From Alphaproteobacteria bacterium (lineage in GTDB: Bacteria > Pseudomonadota > Alphaproteobacteria > SHVW01), in the NCBI GenBank assembly GCA_016869645.1, contig VGDO01000037.1, positions 1 through 36,228 on the forward strand: a stretch of 36,228 bases of DNA. The letters are read 5' to 3'. The notes beneath the pieces were generated by a model. It was not told where the DNA came from. It worked only from the letters and a program-made list of their open reading frames with translations, and searched no databases. A program made the translations under genes and the position numbers. Shown one piece after another: positions 32,803 to 36,228 of the stretch; within the stretch, counting starts at the first letter, position 1, and each line of letters opens with the position of its first letter.

Positions 32803-34395
32803 GTGCGGGACAACACCGTCGTCGTTGATCGCGCCGGCAACGGTGCGGGACGGCCGACGCGTCTCGATTTCGCGGCGCGCTTCAACGTCGCCGTGCCGTT
32901 CATCGATCGCCATGTCGAGGAACGGCGCGGCGGCAAGGTCGCCATCCGCGCCGGCGACGAGGCCGTCACCTATGCTGAGCTTGCCGAGCGCGTTGCGCGT
33001 TGCGGCAACGCGCTGCTCGGCCTCGGCCTGAAGCGCGGCGACCGCGCGCTCATGGTGGTCAAGGACGCGCCAGAGTTCTTCTACTTGTTCTGGGGCGCCA
33101 TCAAGGCCGGCATCGTTCCGGTGCCGCTCAATACGCTGCTGCGCGCCGACGACTACCGGTACCTGATCGAGGATTCGGCGTGCGCCGCGCTGATCTATTC
33201 GCCCGAATTCGCGACCGAGGTCGAGGCGGCCCTTGAGGCGGCCGCGCGGCGGCCCGATCACGCTCTGCGCGTCGAAGGCGAGGGACAGACACTGCGCGCG
33301 CTGATCGCCATGGCGCCAGCGGCGCTCGAAGCGGCGCCATCGACGGCGACCGACGACTGCTTCTGGCTCTATTCCTCGGGCTCGACCGGCAAGCCCAAGG
33401 GCGCCGTGCATGCTCACCGCGACATGGTCGTGACCAGCCAGCATTACGGCGTCGAGACTCTGGGGGTCACGGCCGAGGATGTCTGCTTCTCCGCGGCCAA
33501 GCTGTTCTTCGCCTACGGCCTCGGCAATGCCATGACGTTTCCGCTCTGGGTCGGCGGCAGCGCGGTGCTGCTCGGCGCGCGGCCGACGCCGCAGCTCACC
33601 TTCGACGTCATCCAGCGGTATCGACCGACTCTCTATTTCGGCGTGCCGACGCTTTACGCCGCGCAGCTCCAGGCGATGGAACAGGCCAAGCCCGATCTGT
33701 CCTCGCTCCGCCTGTGCGTTTCGGCCGGCGAGGCTCTCCCCGGCCATATCTTCGCCAGGTGGACGGAGCGCACGGGCGTCCCGATCCTCGACGGCATCGG
33801 ATCGACCGAAGCGCTGCACATTTTCATCTCCAACCGAACCAACGACATCAAGCCGGGCGCCAGCGGACGGGTCGTCACCGGCTACGACGCACGCATCGTC
33901 GACGAGGCGGGCCATGCGGTAAAGCCGGGCGAGAGCGGCCGGTTGCTGATCCGCGGCGACTCCACCGCCGGACGCTACTGGAACAATGCCGAGCGAACGA
34001 AGCGCACGATGGTTGGAGGCTGGCTCGACACCGGCGACACCTACATGCAGGACGGCGACGGGCATTTCATCTACTGCGGACGCAACGATGACATGCTCAA
34101 GGTCGGCGGTCAGTGGTGCTCGCCCTTCGAGATCGAGGCGAAGCTCGGCGAGCATGCGCGCGTGCTGGAGGCGGCCGTCGTCGGCCGCGGCGACGCCGAC
34201 GGTCTGATCAAACCGGAAGCGTGGGTGGTTCTGAAAGAACAGGCGGCCGATACCAAGGCGATCGAGGACGAGCTGGTCCAGCTGTGCAAGTCGGGGCTGG
34301 CGCACTACAAGTATCCGCGCTGGTTCCGCTTCGTTGGCGAACTGCCGAAGACGGCGACCGGCAAGATCCAGCGCTTCAAATTGCGGCAAGGGTAG
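32803..34395 (+). CDS. bclA: Benzoate-CoA ligase family protein
   Basis: Activates benzoate (or a close analogue) to benzoyl-CoA for BoxB. The 530-residue ANL enzyme has FWLYSSGSTGKPKGAVHAHRDM (phosphate loop, residues 187-208), FSAAKLFFAYGLGNAMTFPL and LCVSAGEALPG. LDGIGSTEALHIFIS follows, then YCGRNDDMLKVGGQWCSPFEIEAKL and a C-terminal KTATGKIQRFKL with the catalytic lysine. These are the marks of the benzoate-CoA ligase subfamily. The GTG at 32803 has AGGGAGGA 8 bases upstream. The family name is strong; the exact aryl acid is not proven. The next gene starts directly after the stop. Confidence 0.92.
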   Translation: MRDNTVVVDRAGNGAGRPTRLDFAARFNVAVPFIDRHVEERRGGKVAIRAGDEAVTYAELAERVARCGNALLGLGLKRGDRALMVVKDAPEFFYLFWGAIKAGIVPVPLNTLLRADDYRYLIEDSACAALIYSPEFATEVEAALEAAARRPDHALRVEGEGQTLRALIAMAPAALEAAPSTATDDCFWLYSSGSTGKPKGAVHAHRDMVVTSQHYGVETLGVTAEDVCFSAAKLFFAYGLGNAMTFPLWVGGSAVLLGARPTPQLTFDVIQRYRPTLYFGVPTLYAAQLQAMEQAKPDLSSLRLCVSAGEALPGHIFARWTERTGVPILDGIGSTEALHIFISNRTNDIKPGASGRVVTGYDARIVDEAGHAVKPGESGRLLIRGDSTAGRYWNNAERTKRTMVGGWLDTGDTYMQDGDGHFIYCGRNDDMLKVGGQWCSPFEIEAKLGEHARVLEAAVVGRGDADGLIKPEAWVVLKEQAADTKAIEDELVQLCKSGLAHYKYPRWFRFVGELPKTATGKIQRFKLRQG

Positions 34396-35328
34396 ATGGG
34401 CGGCATGGCAGACAAGCTGTGTCAGCTCAAGGACGCGGTCGCCGAACTGATCCGCGACGGCGATTCGGTCGTGCTCGGCGCGTGCCTGGAGCCCAACATC
34501 CCTTTTGCCGTGACCTACGAGCTGATCCGCCAGGCCAAACGCGGCCTGAATATGATAGCGCCGATCTCCGATGCGTCGACCGACATGCTGATCGGCGCCG
34601 GCTGCGCGACAGCCGTGACCGGCGCCTGGGTCGGCAACGTCTCGGGCGGGCTCGGCCACAACTACCGCCGCGCCGCGGAGACGGCGCAGCCCCATGCGGT
34701 CAGGATCAACGACTTCAGCAATTTCTCGCTGGGCATGGCCTTGATGGCGGGCGCCTATGGCATGCCCTTCGCGCCGGTGCGGTCGCTGCTCGGTTCGGAC
34801 ATCCTGAAATCCAATCCGGCCTTCAAGGTGATCGACAACCCGATGTCGGCCGTGCGCGAGCCGATCGTCCTGGTGCCGCCGCTCAAACCCGATGTCGCGG
34901 TGCTCGCCGTGCCGCGCGCCGACGCCGAGGGAAATGCCCATGTCTGGGGCAGCACCGGCCTCGCCCAGGAAGCGGCACTGGCCGCGCGGCGTGTCATCGT
35001 GCTGGCCGACGAGATCGTGGCGCCGGAGATCATCGCATCGGATCCGAGCCGCGTGCTGTTTCCCGGCTTCGTCGTCAGCGCGGTGGTCGACGCGCATGCC
35101 GGCTGCCATCCCTCGCCCATGGCCGGGCGCTGGAAGCGCGATACCGCATTCCTCGACGACTATCACGAGCAGAGCCGCACGCCCGACGGCTTCCGCGCCT
35201 GGCTCGGCGAATGGGTCTTGAGCGTGCCAGATCACGCGGCCTACTGCCGCAAGTTGGGCGACCGCCTCGAGGCGCTGCGCATCCGCGGCGCGGCGCTAGC
35301 CGCGCCGGCCAACTACGCGAGCGCGTGA
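34396..35328 (+). CDS. Class I CoA-transferase, subunit A (glutaconate CoA-transferase type)
   Basis: A 310-residue alpha subunit of a heteromeric CoA-transferase. It shows the family pattern: GDSVVLGACLEPNIPFAVTYELIRQ, the glycine-rich GAGCATAVTGAWVGNVSGGLGHNYRRA and PDVAVLAVPRADAEGNAHVWGS. It starts immediately after the ligase stop (ATG 34396; a second ATG at 34405). In an aerobic benzoate locus it could move CoA from a 3-oxoadipyl-CoA- or succinyl-CoA-like donor, or activate a co-substrate acid by CoA exchange. The glutaconate-transferase name only indicates the family. Confidence 0.9.
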   Translation: MGGMADKLCQLKDAVAELIRDGDSVVLGACLEPNIPFAVTYELIRQAKRGLNMIAPISDASTDMLIGAGCATAVTGAWVGNVSGGLGHNYRRAAETAQPHAVRINDFSNFSLGMALMAGAYGMPFAPVRSLLGSDILKSNPAFKVIDNPMSAVREPIVLVPPLKPDVAVLAVPRADAEGNAHVWGSTGLAQEAALAARRVIVLADEIVAPEIIASDPSRVLFPGFVVSAVVDAHAGCHPSPMAGRWKRDTAFLDDYHEQSRTPDGFRAWLGEWVLSVPDHAAYCRKLGDRLEALRIRGAALAAPANYASA

Positions 35329-35336
35329 GGCCGGAC

Positions 35337-36092
35337 ATGTCGTTCTCGACCCAGGAGCTGATGATCGTCGCTGCCGCCCGGGAGATCCGCGACCGCGAGC
35401 TGGTCTTCGTCGGCATGCGCCTGCCGATCATGGCTTTCGGCGTGGCGCGGCTGAGCCATGCGCCGCGCGCGGTCGGTCTGTTCGAATGCGGCGTGGTGCG
35501 GTACGCGCCGGCCGACGGCACGCTGCACACCATGGCCGATCCGCCCAACCAGCTGGGTGCTGCCTGGACGACCGGAACCGTGCAGGTGATGGGGCTGATG
35601 CAGGGCGGGCGCGTCGATGCCGGCTTCATCGGCGGCGCGGAGATCGACCGCTACGGCAACCTCAACACCTCTTATATCGGCGGCATCGAGCGGCCGAAGG
35701 TCAAGCTGCCGGGCTCCGGCGGCGCGGCCGACATCGCGGCCATGGCCAAGCGGCTGCTCGTCATCATGAATCACGAGAAGCATCGCTTCGTCGAACGTGT
35801 CGGGTTCGTCACCTCGCCGGGCTGGCTCGCGGGCGGCGAGGCGCGCAGACGCGCCGGCCTCGCCCAGGGCGGCCCGGCCGCCGTGATTACCGACCGTGCC
35901 GTGCTGCGCCCGCACGGGCCCGATCACGAACTGCACCTCGCCTCGGTTCATCCGGGGCAGACAATCGACGGCGTGCGCGCCGCGACCGGCTGGGACCTCA
36001 AATGTCTGCCCGGTGCCGGCGAGACGCCCGCCCCCGGCGAGCGCGAGCTCGCCGCGCTGCACACCATCGACAAGGACGGCTTCTGGCGCTGA
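35337..36092 (+). CDS. Class I CoA-transferase, subunit B (glutaconate CoA-transferase type)
   Basis: A 251-residue beta subunit, 8 bases after subunit A. It has AAAREIRDRELVFVGMRLP, and GLFECGVV with E50 at the position of the catalytic glutamate of family beta subunits. LGAAWTTGTVQVMGLMQGG, GFIGGAEIDRYGNLNTSYIG and LPGSGGAADIAAMAKR follow. Keeping the glutamate argues for true CoA transfer and against the hydrolase-like IpdAB branch, which as I recall has lost it. The ATG at 35337 is preceded by GAGGCC. Confidence 0.88.
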   Translation: MSFSTQELMIVAAAREIRDRELVFVGMRLPIMAFGVARLSHAPRAVGLFECGVVRYAPADGTLHTMADPPNQLGAAWTTGTVQVMGLMQGGRVDAGFIGGAEIDRYGNLNTSYIGGIERPKVKLPGSGGAADIAAMAKRLLVIMNHEKHRFVERVGFVTSPGWLAGGEARRRAGLAQGGPAAVITDRAVLRPHGPDHELHLASVHPGQTIDGVRAATGWDLKCLPGAGETPAPGERELAALHTIDKDGFWR

Positions 36093-36228
36093 AATGCCGG
36101 GGCCGGATGCGTTAGCCCGTCTTATTCATGACTGCATCGTTTTTTGGTTGGCGGATGTAGCTTAAGTCATTGATTCATGGTAGAAATCATCTTCCTAGGA
36201 GAACTCCTGCCAAGCAACCATGACAGCC
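36093..36228. other. AT-richer intergenic end of the window
   Basis: 136 bases after the CoA-transferase contain no complete gene. GC content drops sharply from about 36120, with a T6 run (36140-36145) and several AT-rich hexamers that could serve a promoter. The last bases include ATG GCC-like ATGACAGCC (36220-36228), which could begin a gene, but AGGAG lies 17 or more bases upstream, too far for a convincing ribosome binding site. Confidence 0.4.

Noticed and set aside
34396..36092. Assignment of the CoA-transferase as PcaIJ or IpdAB
   Set aside because: The sequence is of the glutaconate-transferase type, not the succinyl-CoA:3-oxoacid type of PcaIJ. The beta-subunit glutamate is kept, unlike IpdAB as I recall it. 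Only the family is claimed.

Overview
The window is GC-rich and chromosomal in style. It looks alphaproteobacterial, perhaps Rhodospirillales or a neighbouring order. The clues are a complete single-operon System I cytochrome c maturation cluster, a PAS_5-family protein, the tRNA-Ala(CGC) type, short GC-rich intergenic regions, many 4-base ATGA/GTGA overlaps, and three ABC importers in 36 kb. No transposase, phage gene, CRISPR array or rRNA was seen. The taxonomic placement is an inference from gene content.

Layout. (1) 1-703: the 3' end of an unidentified gene, a 338-bp spacer with odd base composition, a tRNA-Ala(CGC) whose acceptor stem does not pair well, and a 21-bp perfect hairpin. (2) 704-7352 (+): Rieske ring-hydroxylating dioxygenase alpha and beta subunits, followed by a complete branched-chain-amino-acid-type (Liv/HAAT) ABC importer (binding protein, two permeases, two ATPases). 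A palindromic dispersed-repeat-like element sits after the binding-protein gene. (3) 7363-12143 (-): a polar amino-acid (His/Arg/Gln type) ABC importer (ATPase, binding protein, two permeases), followed by a nucleotidyltransferase-like gene, a PAS_5 gene and a small hypothetical gene. An intrinsic terminator or attenuator lies between the binding protein and the permeases. (4) 12219-19704 (-): ccmA-B-C-D-E-F-G-H-I, all nine genes colinear. CcmI carries a recent-looking internal duplication. (5) 20044-28421 (-): a long-chain-type acyl-CoA ligase, then livG, livH, livM, livK, livF and a PaaK-like ligase with an unusual phosphate loop. (6) 28562-29508 (-): a GNAT acetyltransferase and a cysteine-free Rrf2-family regulator in one overlapping unit. 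A dyad between plausible promoter elements for region 5 overlaps the end of the regulator gene. (7) 29644-36092 (+), divergent from region 6: boxC, boxB, a benzoate-CoA ligase and a two-subunit class I CoA-transferase.

How it works together. Regions 5-7 read as one aromatic or carboxylic-acid utilisation locus. A Liv-type importer brings in a carboxylate, ligases (and possibly the CoA-transferase) attach CoA, and BoxB/BoxC open the ring of benzoyl-CoA by the aerobic epoxide (box) route. BoxA, the reductase that feeds BoxB, and BoxD, the semialdehyde dehydrogenase, are not in the window. Region 2 may be a second aromatic uptake and oxidation module. It also lacks electron-transfer partners here. 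Substrates of all three importers are unknown from sequence alone.
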